Shown here piece after piece: positions 24,763-33,700 of a DNA stretch of 64,000 nt. A program made the translations under genes and the position numbers. Every line of letters begins with the position of its first letter. The stretch's first letter is position 1. Source of the stretch: Clostridiales bacterium FE2011 (lineage in GTDB: Bacteria; Bacillota; Clostridia; Christensenellales; Aristaeellaceae); the NCBI GenBank assembly GCA_017569305.1, contig CP069418.1, positions 1,116,001 through 1,180,000 on the forward strand, given 5' to 3'. The notes beneath the pieces were generated by a model that was not told the DNA's origin, did not search any database, and saw only the letters and a program-made list of their open reading frames with translations.

Positions 24763-25527
24763 CTGCAGCTTTGCTGCGGTATCCTCCGCCCTCATCAGCG
24801 TTTCACCAATCAGTGCGGCATCCGCGCCGATCTGCTTCAGCCGCTGTACGTCTTCCGGTGTTTTGACGCCGCTTTCCGCTACATAAACACAATCAGCCGG
24901 GATCCGGTCCCGCAGCCTTGCCGCATTCTCAAAGTCCACGGAAAAGTCTTTCAGGTTCCGGTTGTTCACGCCGATGATCTTCGCCCCGGCGGATACTGCC
25001 CTGCGGATCTCTTCTTCGTCGTGGGTCTCCACCAGCGCTGCGATTCCCAGTTCCCCGCATCGTTCCAGATAAGCTTCCAGCGTCTTTTCGTCCAGCAGGG
25101 AAACGATGAGCAGGGCCGCGTTCGCACCCATCACCCGAGCCTGATCCAGCTGGTAGGCACTGACTGTGAAGTCCTTGCGCAGCATCGGCAGGCTCACCTT
25201 TGCCCGCACTTCCCGAAAGATCCCGTCCGATCCCAGGAAGTACTCCGGCTCGGTCAGGCAGGAGATACAGTCTGCTCCGCCCCGCTCATAGGCTTCCGCG
25301 ATCTTCAGGTAAGGAAAATCCGGAGAAATCAGTCCCTTGGAGGGAGACGCCTTCTTGATCTCACAGATAAAGGAGATTCCCGGCTTTTTCAGGGCGGAAA
25401 GAAACGCCTCCCCGTTTCCTTTGCCCAGCGCTTTTGCCTGCTCCCGCAGTTCCGCTTCCGTTATTTTCTCCTGTTCTCTCTTTGCCCGCTCCCGTGAAAG
25501 ATCGGCAAGCTTATCCAGTATAGTCAT
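24742..25527 (-). CDS. trpC: Indole-3-glycerol phosphate synthase
   Basis: 261 residues. Converts carboxyphenylaminodeoxyribulose phosphate to indole-3-glycerol phosphate. FICEIKKASPSKGLI carries the catalytic lysine, MLRKDFTV a second, and VAESGVKTPEDV the phosphate-binding end. It is a stand-alone TrpC, not fused to TrpF. GGAGG lies 6 bases before the ATG. The C-terminal residues are encoded within a low-complexity tract. Confidence 0.96.
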   Translation of the reverse strand: MTILDKLADLSRERAKREQEKITEAELREQAKALGKGNGEAFLSALKKPGISFICEIKKASPSKGLISPDFPYLKIAEAYERGGADCISCLTEPEYFLGSDGIFREVRAKVSLPMLRKDFTVSAYQLDQARVMGANAALLIVSLLDEKTLEAYLERCGELGIAALVETHDEEEIRRAVSAGAKIIGVNNRNLKDFSVDFENAARLRDRIPADCVYVAESGVKTPEDVQRLKQIGADAALIGETLMRAEDTAAKLQELIHNS

Positions 25528-25552
25528 CCGTAACCTCCAAATGTTATCCTGA

Positions 25553-25625
25553 ACGAAGGGAAGAATCTCCCCGTCGCAGCGACAGTGTCATTCCGACCGG
25601 AGCGCAGCGGAGTGGAGGAATCCCT
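25553..25625. repeat. REP-like palindromic element in the trpD-trpC gap
   Basis: Two related units, ATCCTGAACGAAGGGAAGAATC and the longer one starting at ATTCCGACCGGAGCG and ending GGAGGAATC, sit in the 127-base gap. Each begins with an ATTC/ATCC-GA motif and ends in GAATC, its rough inverse complement. Sequences of this TCATTCCGA...GGAATC kind are common dispersed elements in gut bacteria. Confidence 0.55.
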
Positions 25626-25654
25626 TACTATGCCCGAAGGGCACTGATCCTGAT

Positions 25655-26671
25655 TTATTCGTTGGAAACGCTGATCAGCTTTTCCAGTGTCGTCATAGCC
25701 TTTCCGCTGTCAATAATCTCCTCCGCCAGTTTGACACCCTCTGCCAGGCTTTCAGCCTTCCCGCCGATGTACAGGGCTGCGCCTGCGTTCATCAGCACCG
25801 CATCCCGCTTCGGTCCCTTTTCGCCGGAAAGAATCGCTTTGGTGATCTCCGCGTTCTCCGCAGGAGTCCCGCCCACCAGGTCCTGCTTCGTGCAGCGCTG
25901 CAGGCCGAACTGTTCGGGAGTGATCACATAGTTCTTCATCCAGCCGTCCTTGAATTCGCATACCGTGGTCGGCGCACTCAGGGAGATCTCGTCCAGCTTG
26001 TCCTGTCCGTAAACCACCATGCCCCGCTTCACCCCCAGGTTCATCAGCACCTGTGCCAGGGGCTGTACCAGATACTCGTCATACACGCCCAGCAGCTGCA
26101 TGGAGGGATGACCGGGGTTGGTCAGCGGTCCCAGGATGTTGAACACCGTGCGGAAGCCCAGTTCCCTCCGGATGGCACCCACATACTTCATGGAAGTATG
26201 ATACTTCTGGGCAAAGAAGAAGCACATGCCCACTTCGTCCAGCAGCTGACGGCACTTATCCGGATCCTGGTCAATGTTCACGCCCAGCGCTTCCAGGCAG
26301 TCTGCCGTACCGCTCTTGCTGGAGGCTGCCCGGTTGCCGTGTTTTGCCACCCGCATGCCGCCCGCCGCAGCCACCAGCGCTGAAGTGGTGGAAATGTTGA
26401 AGCTGTGGGCATTGTCTCCGCCGGTGCCGACGATCTCAAACAGATCGGGACCCGCATTCACAGGCGTTGCCTTTTCCCGCATAGCCGCCGCGCAGCCCGC
26501 GATTTCAGCCGTGGTCTCCGCCCGGGCGCTCTTGGTGGACAGGGATGCCAGAAAAGCCGCGTTCTGGGTCGGCGTGGTCTCCCCGCTCATGATTTCATTC
26601 ATCACGGTATAAGCTTCTTCATAGGTCAGGTCTTCCTTGCTTACGATCTTCACAATAGCTTCCTTAATCAT
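25655..26671 (-). CDS. trpD: Anthranilate phosphoribosyltransferase
   Basis: 338 residues, a normal TrpD that transfers phosphoribose from PRPP to anthranilate. The PRPP loop [31 protein letters not shown] and [10 protein letters not shown] are all present. It is not fused to TrpG. AGGAGG precedes the ATG at 26671; a longer frame of 55 more residues runs through the intergenic repeat element and is rejected. Confidence 0.96.
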   Translation of the reverse strand: MIKEAIVKIVSKEDLTYEEAYTVMNEIMSGETTPTQNAAFLASLSTKSARAETTAEIAGCAAAMREKATPVNAGPDLFEIVGTGGDNAHSFNISTTSALVAAAGGMRVAKHGNRAASSKSGTADCLEALGVNIDQDPDKCRQLLDEVGMCFFFAQKYHTSMKYVGAIRRELGFRTVFNILGPLTNPGHPSMQLLGVYDEYLVQPLAQVLMNLGVKRGMVVYGQDKLDEISLSAPTTVCEFKDGWMKNYVITPEQFGLQRCTKQDLVGGTPAENAEITKAILSGEKGPKRDAVLMNAGAALYIGGKAESLAEGVKLAEEIIDSGKAMTTLEKLISVSNE

Positions 26672-26726
26672 TTTTTCTCCTCCTCTGCGAATAAACACTA
26701 TATAATTTTTAAGTTTTAAGTATTGA

Positions 26727-26762
26727 GCAGTTGTCCAAATCTTTGATTTGGGTAACGACTGC
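26727..26762 (+). repeat. Covarying hairpin element, copy A
   Basis: Outer stem GCAGTTGT (26727-26734) with ACGACTGC (26755-26762); inner stem CCAAATC/GATTTGG (26735-26741, 26745-26751) with a TTT loop; a three-base GTA bulge (26752-26754) on the 3' side. Preceded by TTGA as in the copy at 40311. Confidence 0.65.
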
Positions 26763-26771
26763 CATGCTACA

Positions 26772-26818
26772 GCTGTCAAAGTTCCGGAGGTTTCACCGAT
26801 CGGAACTTTGGTAACAGC
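26772..26818 (+). repeat. Covarying hairpin element, copy B
   Basis: Outer stem GCTGT/ACAGC (26772-26776, 26814-26818), inner stem CAAAGTTCCG/CGGAACTTTG (26777-26786, 26801-26810), a GTA bulge at 26811-26813, then GATCGCA. Its loop is longer than in the other copies and contains GGT-TTC-ACC. Confidence 0.65.
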
Positions 26819-26839
26819 GATCGCAAAAGTTTTCATTAT

Positions 26840-27406
26840 TCATTTGGAAAGAAAATTCCTCAGAATTTTCTTTCCATCTGGCGTCAGTATGCTTTCCGGA
26901 TGGAACTGCACCCCGTACACCGGATATTCCTTATGCTGCACTGCCATGACCTCGCCGTCCTCTGTCCGGGCAGTCACTTCCAGGCACTCCGGCATGGTCT
27001 CCGGTGCCGCGGCCAGCGAGTGATACCGGGCCACGGGAAAAGTCTCCGGCAATCCTTCGAACAGCGGGCTGCTTCCCTCCTGCCGTACCACAGACTGCTT
27101 TCCGTGCATCAGGGCCTTGGCGTAGGTGACCGTCGCGCCAAAGGCTGCGCAGATCGCCTGGTGTCCCAGGCACACACCCAGCAGCGGGATATCTTTCCCC
27201 AGCTCTTTGGCTGCTTCGATGATGATTCCCGCATCCTCCGGCCGTCCCGGACCGGGGGAAAGGATGATCCTGTCCGGCTTCAGTTCCCGGATCTCCTCAA
27301 TGGTCATCTCGTCGTTCCGGATTACTTTGATATCCGGATTCAGCTCTCCGATCAGCTGATACAGGTTATAGGAAAAGCTGTCATAGTTGTCGATCAGCAG
27401 CGTCAT
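26840..27406 (-). CDS. trpG: Anthranilate synthase component II (glutaminase)
   Basis: 188 residues. The glutamine amidotransferase subunit that feeds ammonia to TrpE. The nucleophile is Cys in LGVCLGHQAI, with His and Glu in FHPESILTPDGK. The ATG at 27406 overlaps the trpE stop (ATGA) and follows AAAGGAG. It may also serve aminodeoxychorismate synthase, as such TrpG proteins do, but no pab gene is here. Confidence 0.96.
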   Translation of the reverse strand: MTLLIDNYDSFSYNLYQLIGELNPDIKVIRNDEMTIEEIRELKPDRIILSPGPGRPEDAGIIIEAAKELGKDIPLLGVCLGHQAICAAFGATVTYAKALMHGKQSVVRQEGSSPLFEGLPETFPVARYHSLAAAPETMPECLEVTARTEDGEVMAVQHKEYPVYGVQFHPESILTPDGKKILRNFLSK

Positions 27407-28872
27407 CCGTCTATCTCCTTTCCGGCCTTTTCCAGGGAGTTCAGCACTGCCCGGGCTTTGTTCAGGCATTCTTCATGTTCCTTTTCCGGTACGGAATCAT
27501 ATACAATTCCGGCTCCGGAGCGGACAAACACCTTGCCGTTTTTCTTGTATGCGATCCGGATTGCAATGCAGGTATCCATGTTTCCGGCAAAGTCGATATA
27601 GCCGATCGCTCCGCCGTAGATGCCCCGCTTGTTGTTCTCCAGCTCTCCGATCAGCTGGCAGGCCCGGATCTTCGGTGCTCCGGACAGGGTGCCCGCCGGC
27701 AGGACTGCCTCAATAGCATCCAGCGCGTCCTTGTCTTCCCGGATTTCCCCGCGCACTGTGGAGCCGATATGCATCACGTGGGAGAACCGCAGGACCTCGT
27801 GGAACTTTTTCACCTGCACGCTGCCGAATTTTGAGATCTTTCCCAGGTCATTCCGTCCCAGATCCACCAGCATGTTGTGTTCTGCCAGTTCCTTCTCGTC
27901 CTGCAGCAGCTCTTCTTCCAGTTTCCGGTCCTCTTCCCGGGTTGTTCCTCTCGGCCTGGTACCCGCCAGCGGGAAAGTGTGCAGGACGCCGTTTTCCAGC
28001 TTCACCAGCGTCTCCGGGCTCGCCCCCGCAACCTCCACATCCGTGCCGGAGAAGTAAAACATATAGGGAGAAGGGTTCACCGTCCGCAGCGTCCGGTACA
28101 TGTTCAGCAGGCTGCCTTCATAGGGAGCACTCAACCGGTTGGAAAGCACAATCTGGAAAATGTCCCCTTCCTTGATGTAGTGCCGGGCTTTTTCCACCAT
28201 GGCACAGTATTCTGCCTTGTTGAACAGCGGCGTTACCTCTCCTGTCAGTCGTCCGGGCTCATCCTTAGCCTCAGCGCCTTCGGTGATCAGCTTTTTCAGC
28301 TCCGCCAGTTCCATCTCCGCCCGGTGATATCCGGCTTCTCCCTCGTCCAGCCGGACGTTCGCGATCAGGATGATCTTCTGCCGCAGGTTGTCAAAGGCAA
28401 TCACCTTGTCGAAGAGCATCAGGTCCACGTCCTGGAAATGCTCTGTGTCCTCTGTCTCCCGGCGAACCGTCGGTTCTGAATAGTTCAGGTAATCATAGGA
28501 GAAGTAGCCGGTCAGGCCGCCGGTAAAAGGCGGCAGTCCGGGAATCCGGGGGCTTTTATACTCCGCCAGGATCTGCCGTAATACTGCGGAAGGATCCTTC
28601 GTCTGCATTTTCAGCTCGTTCACCCGCATTTCTCCGTCCGCACAGGTGATGCTCATCTTCGGGTCATAACCCAGGAAGGTGTAGCGTCCCCAGGTTTCCT
28701 GCGGTTCAGCGGACTCCAGCAGGAAGCAGTGGGAGGAAACATTCTTCAGTTTCCGCACCGCCTGGATCGGTGTACAGATATCCGCAAACAGCTCACAGCT
28801 GACCGGAACCACTTTATACTCTCCCGTCTCCCTGTAGCGGGCCACTTCCTCCGGACCGGGTACGATCTTCAT
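27403..28872 (-). CDS. trpE: Anthranilate synthase component I
   Basis: 489 residues. Converts chorismate to anthranilate. The feedback site LLESAE lies near residue 50 (SHCFLLESAEPQETWGRYTF). The catalytic C-terminal domain shows RPRGTTREED, ELAEHNMLVDLGRNDLG and GTLSGAPKIRA. First gene of the operon, 300 bases after its promoter, with GGAGGAG before the ATG. Confidence 0.97.
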   Translation of the reverse strand: MKIVPGPEEVARYRETGEYKVVPVSCELFADICTPIQAVRKLKNVSSHCFLLESAEPQETWGRYTFLGYDPKMSITCADGEMRVNELKMQTKDPSAVLRQILAEYKSPRIPGLPPFTGGLTGYFSYDYLNYSEPTVRRETEDTEHFQDVDLMLFDKVIAFDNLRQKIILIANVRLDEGEAGYHRAEMELAELKKLITEGAEAKDEPGRLTGEVTPLFNKAEYCAMVEKARHYIKEGDIFQIVLSNRLSAPYEGSLLNMYRTLRTVNPSPYMFYFSGTDVEVAGASPETLVKLENGVLHTFPLAGTRPRGTTREEDRKLEEELLQDEKELAEHNMLVDLGRNDLGKISKFGSVQVKKFHEVLRFSHVMHIGSTVRGEIREDKDALDAIEAVLPAGTLSGAPKIRACQLIGELENNKRGIYGGAIGYIDFAGNMDTCIAIRIAYKKNGKVFVRSGAGIVYDSVPEKEHEECLNKARAVLNSLEKAGKEIDG

Positions 28873-28908
28873 GCCGTTCTCCTCCAGTTAATACATAATT
28901 CATTGAAC

Positions 28909-29179
28909 GAAAAAGCCCCTGACAGATATGCTCTGTCAGGGACGAATATACTTCGCGGTGCCACCCTGTTTCACGGTTTCCCGTGCACTCTGCGGAATAC
29001 GATCATATTCCCGGCAACTGACGTATGCCTCACGTCGCAGAATACTCAGCCTCCCGGCTTTTGACTGCGCCCTCCGCGGTCCATTTGGCGGTTTGTTTCC
29101 TGCCCGGCTTTCACCATCCCGGACTCTCTGTAAGGGCATTGCCGCTTTGATCTCCGCTTCAACGGTTTCTTATGAAATT
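28909..29179 (-). promoter_or_regulatory. Tryptophan T-box leader
   Basis: The minus-strand leader of trpE contains the T-box AGGGTGGCACCGCG (28954-28967), stem I elements AGAGAG and GGTGAAA, and a specifier trinucleotide UGG (29081-29083) in the sequence AAATGGACCGC. A terminator with a 10-bp stem (28932-28941 with 28917-28926) followed by CTTTTTCG (28909-28916) completes it. Uncharged tRNA-Trp should stabilise the antiterminator and switch on the operon. Confidence 0.95.
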
Positions 29180-29185
29180 ACAGGA

Positions 29186-29214
29186 ATTGTAACCCTGTCA
29201 CCCTCATGTGTCAA
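29186..29214 (-). promoter_or_regulatory. Promoter of the trp operon
   Basis: On the minus strand TTGACA (29209-29214), 17 bases, TACAAT (29186-29191). It lies inside the short gap after gltD. Confidence 0.85.
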
Positions 29215-29268
29215 GAACATCACAGACGATATACAGGAGAAAAACAAAGATTCTCAATTCTTCATTTT

Positions 29269-30675
29269 TCATTTGAAATTGATCTCCTGATCAATTTCTT
29301 TTGCCGCCGCTCTCCCGTCAGCCAGTGCCCGCACCACCAGGGACTGTCCGTTGCGCATATCCCCGGCGCTGTAGATCTTTCCACCCAGGTGATGGCTTCC
29401 GTCTTCCGGCAGCAGCCGTCCCCGGCCATCCGCCTTCAGGTCAAAGCTGGACAGCGTCTTTTCCTCGCAGCCTACGAAACCGGCCGCAATCAGCAGCAGT
29501 TCACAGGGCAGCGTCTGTTCGCTGCCGGGAACCTGCTCAAACCTTCCTTCAGGTGTCCGCTGCAGCTTCACGGTTTCGAGTCCGTTAATCCGGCCTGTCT
29601 CATCCGTCAGGATCTGTTTCACTGTGGTCTCATAGATCCGGGGATCGCTTCCCTGGCGGTAAATAGCTTCCATCTGGCCATAGTCCGTCCGCAGGGTCCT
29701 CGGCCATTCCGGCCATGGATTGTTTGCGGTCCGGTCCACAGGCGGAGCAGGCATCATTTCCAGCTGCGTCACGCTGACGCATCCCTGCCGCAGGGCAGTA
29801 CCCACACAGTCATTGCCCGTATCGCCGCCGCCGACCACAATCACGTGCTTTCCTTCTGCGCTTGCTTCGGATACAGCGCCTTTCAGCACCGCCTTCGTTG
29901 CCGCTGTCAGGAAGTCCACTGCAAACATCACGCCCTGGGCATCCATATGCTCCACGTTCAGGGAGCGGGGCTTCCGCGCGCCACCGCACAGCAGCACCGC
30001 GTCATAATCCTGGAGTTCTTCAGCCTTCGCTTCGGTATTCAGTTCAAACCGGATACCCTCCGCCTCCATCAGGCGGATCCGGCGTTCCACAATGCCCTTT
30101 GGCAGCTTCATGTTCGGAATGCCGTACATCAGCAGTCCGCCGGGGCGGTCTGCTTTTTCAATCACAGTCACTTCATGACCCAGCTGGTTCAGCAGATCTG
30201 CCGCCGCCAGCCCGGAAGGGCCGCTGCCGACCACGGCCACACGTTTTCCTGTGCGCGCCGCCGGGATCCTCGGCTGAATCCATCCCTTGGCAAACCCGGT
30301 CTCGATCAGATACAGCTCATTGTCTTTATTGGTTGTCGCATCATTCTCCAGGTTGCATGCCTTTTCGCACAGTGCCGGACACACATGTCCTGTAAATTCC
30401 GGGAAGGGTGCCGTCCGCAGCAGGCGGCGCAGCGCCTCCTGCTCCTGACCCCGGTAAAGCAGGTCGTTCCACTCAGGAATCAGGTTATGCAGCGGGCAGC
30501 CGAAGTCTGACTGGCAGAAGGGCACGCCGCAGTTCATGCACCGGGACGCCTGTTCATGCCGGACCTTCGGCGGATTCGGCATATGCAGGTCTTCAAAGTC
30601 GCCCAGTCTCGCTTCTTCAGCCCGAAAAGGGTTCTCTATTCTGATAACATCCAGAAAGCCTGTTGTGCTCCCCAT
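29269..30675 (-). CDS. gltD: Glutamate synthase small subunit
   Basis: 468 residues. The FAD/NADPH subunit of GOGAT that passes electrons to GltB. The N-terminal cysteines CMNCGVPFC and GCPL bind 4Fe-4S clusters. VVGSGPSGLAAADLLNQLGH is the FAD motif, and VVGGGDTGNDCVG the NADPH motif. The ATG at 30675 has a purine-rich GGTGGAAG site. It follows gltB by 44 bases of A/T-rich sequence. Confidence 0.96.
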   Translation of the reverse strand: MGSTTGFLDVIRIENPFRAEEARLGDFEDLHMPNPPKVRHEQASRCMNCGVPFCQSDFGCPLHNLIPEWNDLLYRGQEQEALRRLLRTAPFPEFTGHVCPALCEKACNLENDATTNKDNELYLIETGFAKGWIQPRIPAARTGKRVAVVGSGPSGLAAADLLNQLGHEVTVIEKADRPGGLLMYGIPNMKLPKGIVERRIRLMEAEGIRFELNTEAKAEELQDYDAVLLCGGARKPRSLNVEHMDAQGVMFAVDFLTAATKAVLKGAVSEASAEGKHVIVVGGGDTGNDCVGTALRQGCVSVTQLEMMPAPPVDRTANNPWPEWPRTLRTDYGQMEAIYRQGSDPRIYETTVKQILTDETGRINGLETVKLQRTPEGRFEQVPGSEQTLPCELLLIAAGFVGCEEKTLSSFDLKADGRGRLLPEDGSHHLGGKIYSAGDMRNGQSLVVRALADGRAAAKEIDQEINFK

Positions 30676-30719
30676 GCTTCCACCCCAATTTCTCAGTAAC
30701 AACTAATAATTCTTAATTC

Positions 30720-33700
30720 TTAATTATTCATCCAGGCGAGGTATTCGTCGGAGATTACTGCCTTGAACTTCGGCAGATAATCGCTGAAGTGTTCCAGAAT
30801 CTCTCTGGCTTTCTCAGAGCCTGTCGCCTTCACATGCATTTCCAGCAGCCGGTTCAGTTCATCCGCCTGCTGTGCGGAGACTTCATAAAGCTTCACATGT
30901 CCGGTGTTCAACCGGTTCTGAAGCTGGCCGTCCTCGTCCAGCACCCAGGCCACGCCGCCGCTCATGCCTGCCGCGAAGTTGTCGCCCACAGGACCCAGCA
31001 CTGCCACCCGGCCGCCGGTCATATATTCGCATCCATGGTCTCCCACGCCTTCAACCACGGCCCATGCGCCGGAATTGCGCACTGCAAAACGCTCACCCGC
31101 CATACCGGCCACAAAGGCATAGCCGCTGGTCGCACCGTACAGAGCCACGTTGCCGATCAGGGTGTCTTCCTTCTTCCAGATGCTGTCCGCGGGCGGGCAT
31201 ACCGCCAGCGTTCCGCCGGAAAGGCCTTTGCCCAGGTAGTCGTTTGCCACACCGTAAAGGGTGATCTCCTGTCCATGGGGCAGGAAGGCTCCGAAGGACT
31301 GACCGCCGCAGCCCTGGGCCTGGATATGCCGGTTGCCTTTCAGCATTGTGCCGAAAGCCCGGTCTGTTGTCATCAGATGCACATGATCCTGGTACAGCCG
31401 CACGTCCGCACGTTCAGCCAGGTGGAAATCAAACTTCGCCGCCGGCTGGAAGTGCGTGTTCCGGGCGAATCCGGTCAGGTCACTCAGATCCATGGCTGCG
31501 TCGTCTTTCATCACCAGCAGGTCGCTGCGGCCCACCAGTTCATCCACAGTGCGCGCACCGAGCTTTGCCATGATCTCCCGCATCTGCTCCGCAATAAAGA
31601 GCATGAAGCGTTCCACGTATTCCGGCTTGCCCTTGAAGCGCTTGCGCAGTTCAGGATTCTGGGTCGCGATACCGAAGGGGCAGGTACCCAGCTGGCAGAC
31701 CCGCATCATCCGGCAGCCCATGGTAACCAGGGGCGCCGTCGCGAAGCCGAACTGTTCTGCACCCAGCAGCAATGCCACCATCACGTCATGTCCGGTCATC
31801 AGCTTACCGTCTGTTTCCAGCGTAACCGTCTGGCGCAGCCTGTTGCGGCAAAGCACCTGATGAGCTTCCGCCAGGCCGATCTCCCAGGGCAGGCCCGCAT
31901 GATGCACGCTGCTCATAGGTGCGGCACCGGTACCGCCTTCACCGCCGGAGATCAGGATACCGCCGGCGCCGGCCTTGGCCACGCCGCTGGCAATGGTACC
32001 CACACCGGCGGAAGACACCAGCTTCACGGTGATCTTCGCATCCTCGTTGGCACACTGCAGGTCATAAATCAGTTCAGCCAGATCCTCGATGGAATAAATA
32101 TCATGATGCGGCGGCGGGGAAATCAGGGAGATTCCCGGGGTGGAGCAGCGGGTCTTCGCCACGCTGTCGGTCACTTTCGCGCCGGGCAGGTGTCCGCCCT
32201 CGCCGGGCTTGGCGCCCTGCGCCATCTTGATCTGTATTTCTTTTGCTGACAGCAGGTATTCCCGCGTCACGCCAAAGCGGCCGGATGCTACCTGTTTGAT
32301 AGCGGAGTTCAGTTCTGTGCCGAAGCGCTCCGGCAGTTCGCCGCCTTCTCCGCTGTTTGAGCGGCCGCCCAGGTGGTTCATTGCCTTGGCCATGCACTCA
32401 TGGGCTTCCTGGGAAATGGAACCGTAGCTCATAGCGCCGGTCCGGAAGCGTTTCACAATTTCGGATGCGGCTTCCACTTCCTCCAGCGAAACAGGACGGC
32501 AGGAATCGTAATTGAAGGAAAGCATGGAGCGGATTGTCCGCGGTCCCTCGTTTTCAATCCGTGCCGCATATTTGTCAAAGGCAGCCCGGTCGTCTGTCCA
32601 TACCGCCTGTTGCAGCAGATGGATGGTTTCCGGGGCATACAGATGTTCTTCTGCTGCCTCGCCTCTTCTGTACTTGTGCTTGCCTTCGCTGACCAGTCCT
32701 TCTGAGCCAGCTGCGGCAAACGCGGCTTCATGATGATACCGGCTGTCTGCTTCAATCCGGTTCAGGTCTGTTCCGCCCAGGGAGCAGGGTGTATTGGTGA
32801 AATAGGTCTTAACCAGGCCCTGATCCAGACCCACAGCCTCAAACAGCTGGGCGCTCTGGTATGCCTGAAGTACGGATACACCCATCTTGGAAGCGATCTT
32901 CAGCACACCGGCAGTCAGCGCCTTGTTGTAATCCCGGATTGCTTCTTCCGGGGTCTTGTCAATCTGTCCATCCGCGCAGAGGGCGCGTACACAGGCATGA
33001 GCCAGGTACGGGTTCACCGCCCGGGCACCGAAGCCGATCAGCATGGCCATCTGGTGCACGTCCCGGGGTTCTCCGCTCTCGAGGATCACGGAAACTGCTG
33101 TGCGCTTTTTCTTTTTGATCAGGTGCTGTTCCAGGGCGGATACCGCCAGCAGCGAAGGAATCGCGATGGCGTCCGGTCCGACGCCCCGGTCAGACAGGAT
33201 CAGGATATTGATATGGTCACGGCATGCCTGGTCGCAGACGGCAAAGAAATGCTCCAGGGCGTCCCGCAGGCTGCCTTTCTTGTCATAGAGCAAGGAGACT
33301 GTGCGTACAGAGAAATCCGGATGATCCATCTCCCGAATCCGCTGCAGTTCCTCCTCGGTCAGTACCGGGGAGGGCAGCTCCAGCACAGCGCTGTTTCCCG
33401 CCTCCCGGGAGAGCAGGTTGCCGTCGTCGCCGACGTAGATGGAGCAGTCGGTCTTCACTTCTTCCCGCAGCGCGTCAATCGGCGGGTTGGTCACCTGTGC
33501 GAAACGCTGGCGGAAGTAGTCATACAGGGAAGGATGGGTTTTCGACAGTGCCGCCACCGGCACGTCCGCGCCCATGGAAACGATGGGTTCCGTGCCCTTC
33601 GCCGCCATCGGCAGCACGATGTCCTGCACGTCTTCCCATGTATAATGGAATGCCTTGCAGAGCTTTTCCCGCTCCGCTTCCAGCAGAATATCCTCTTTAA

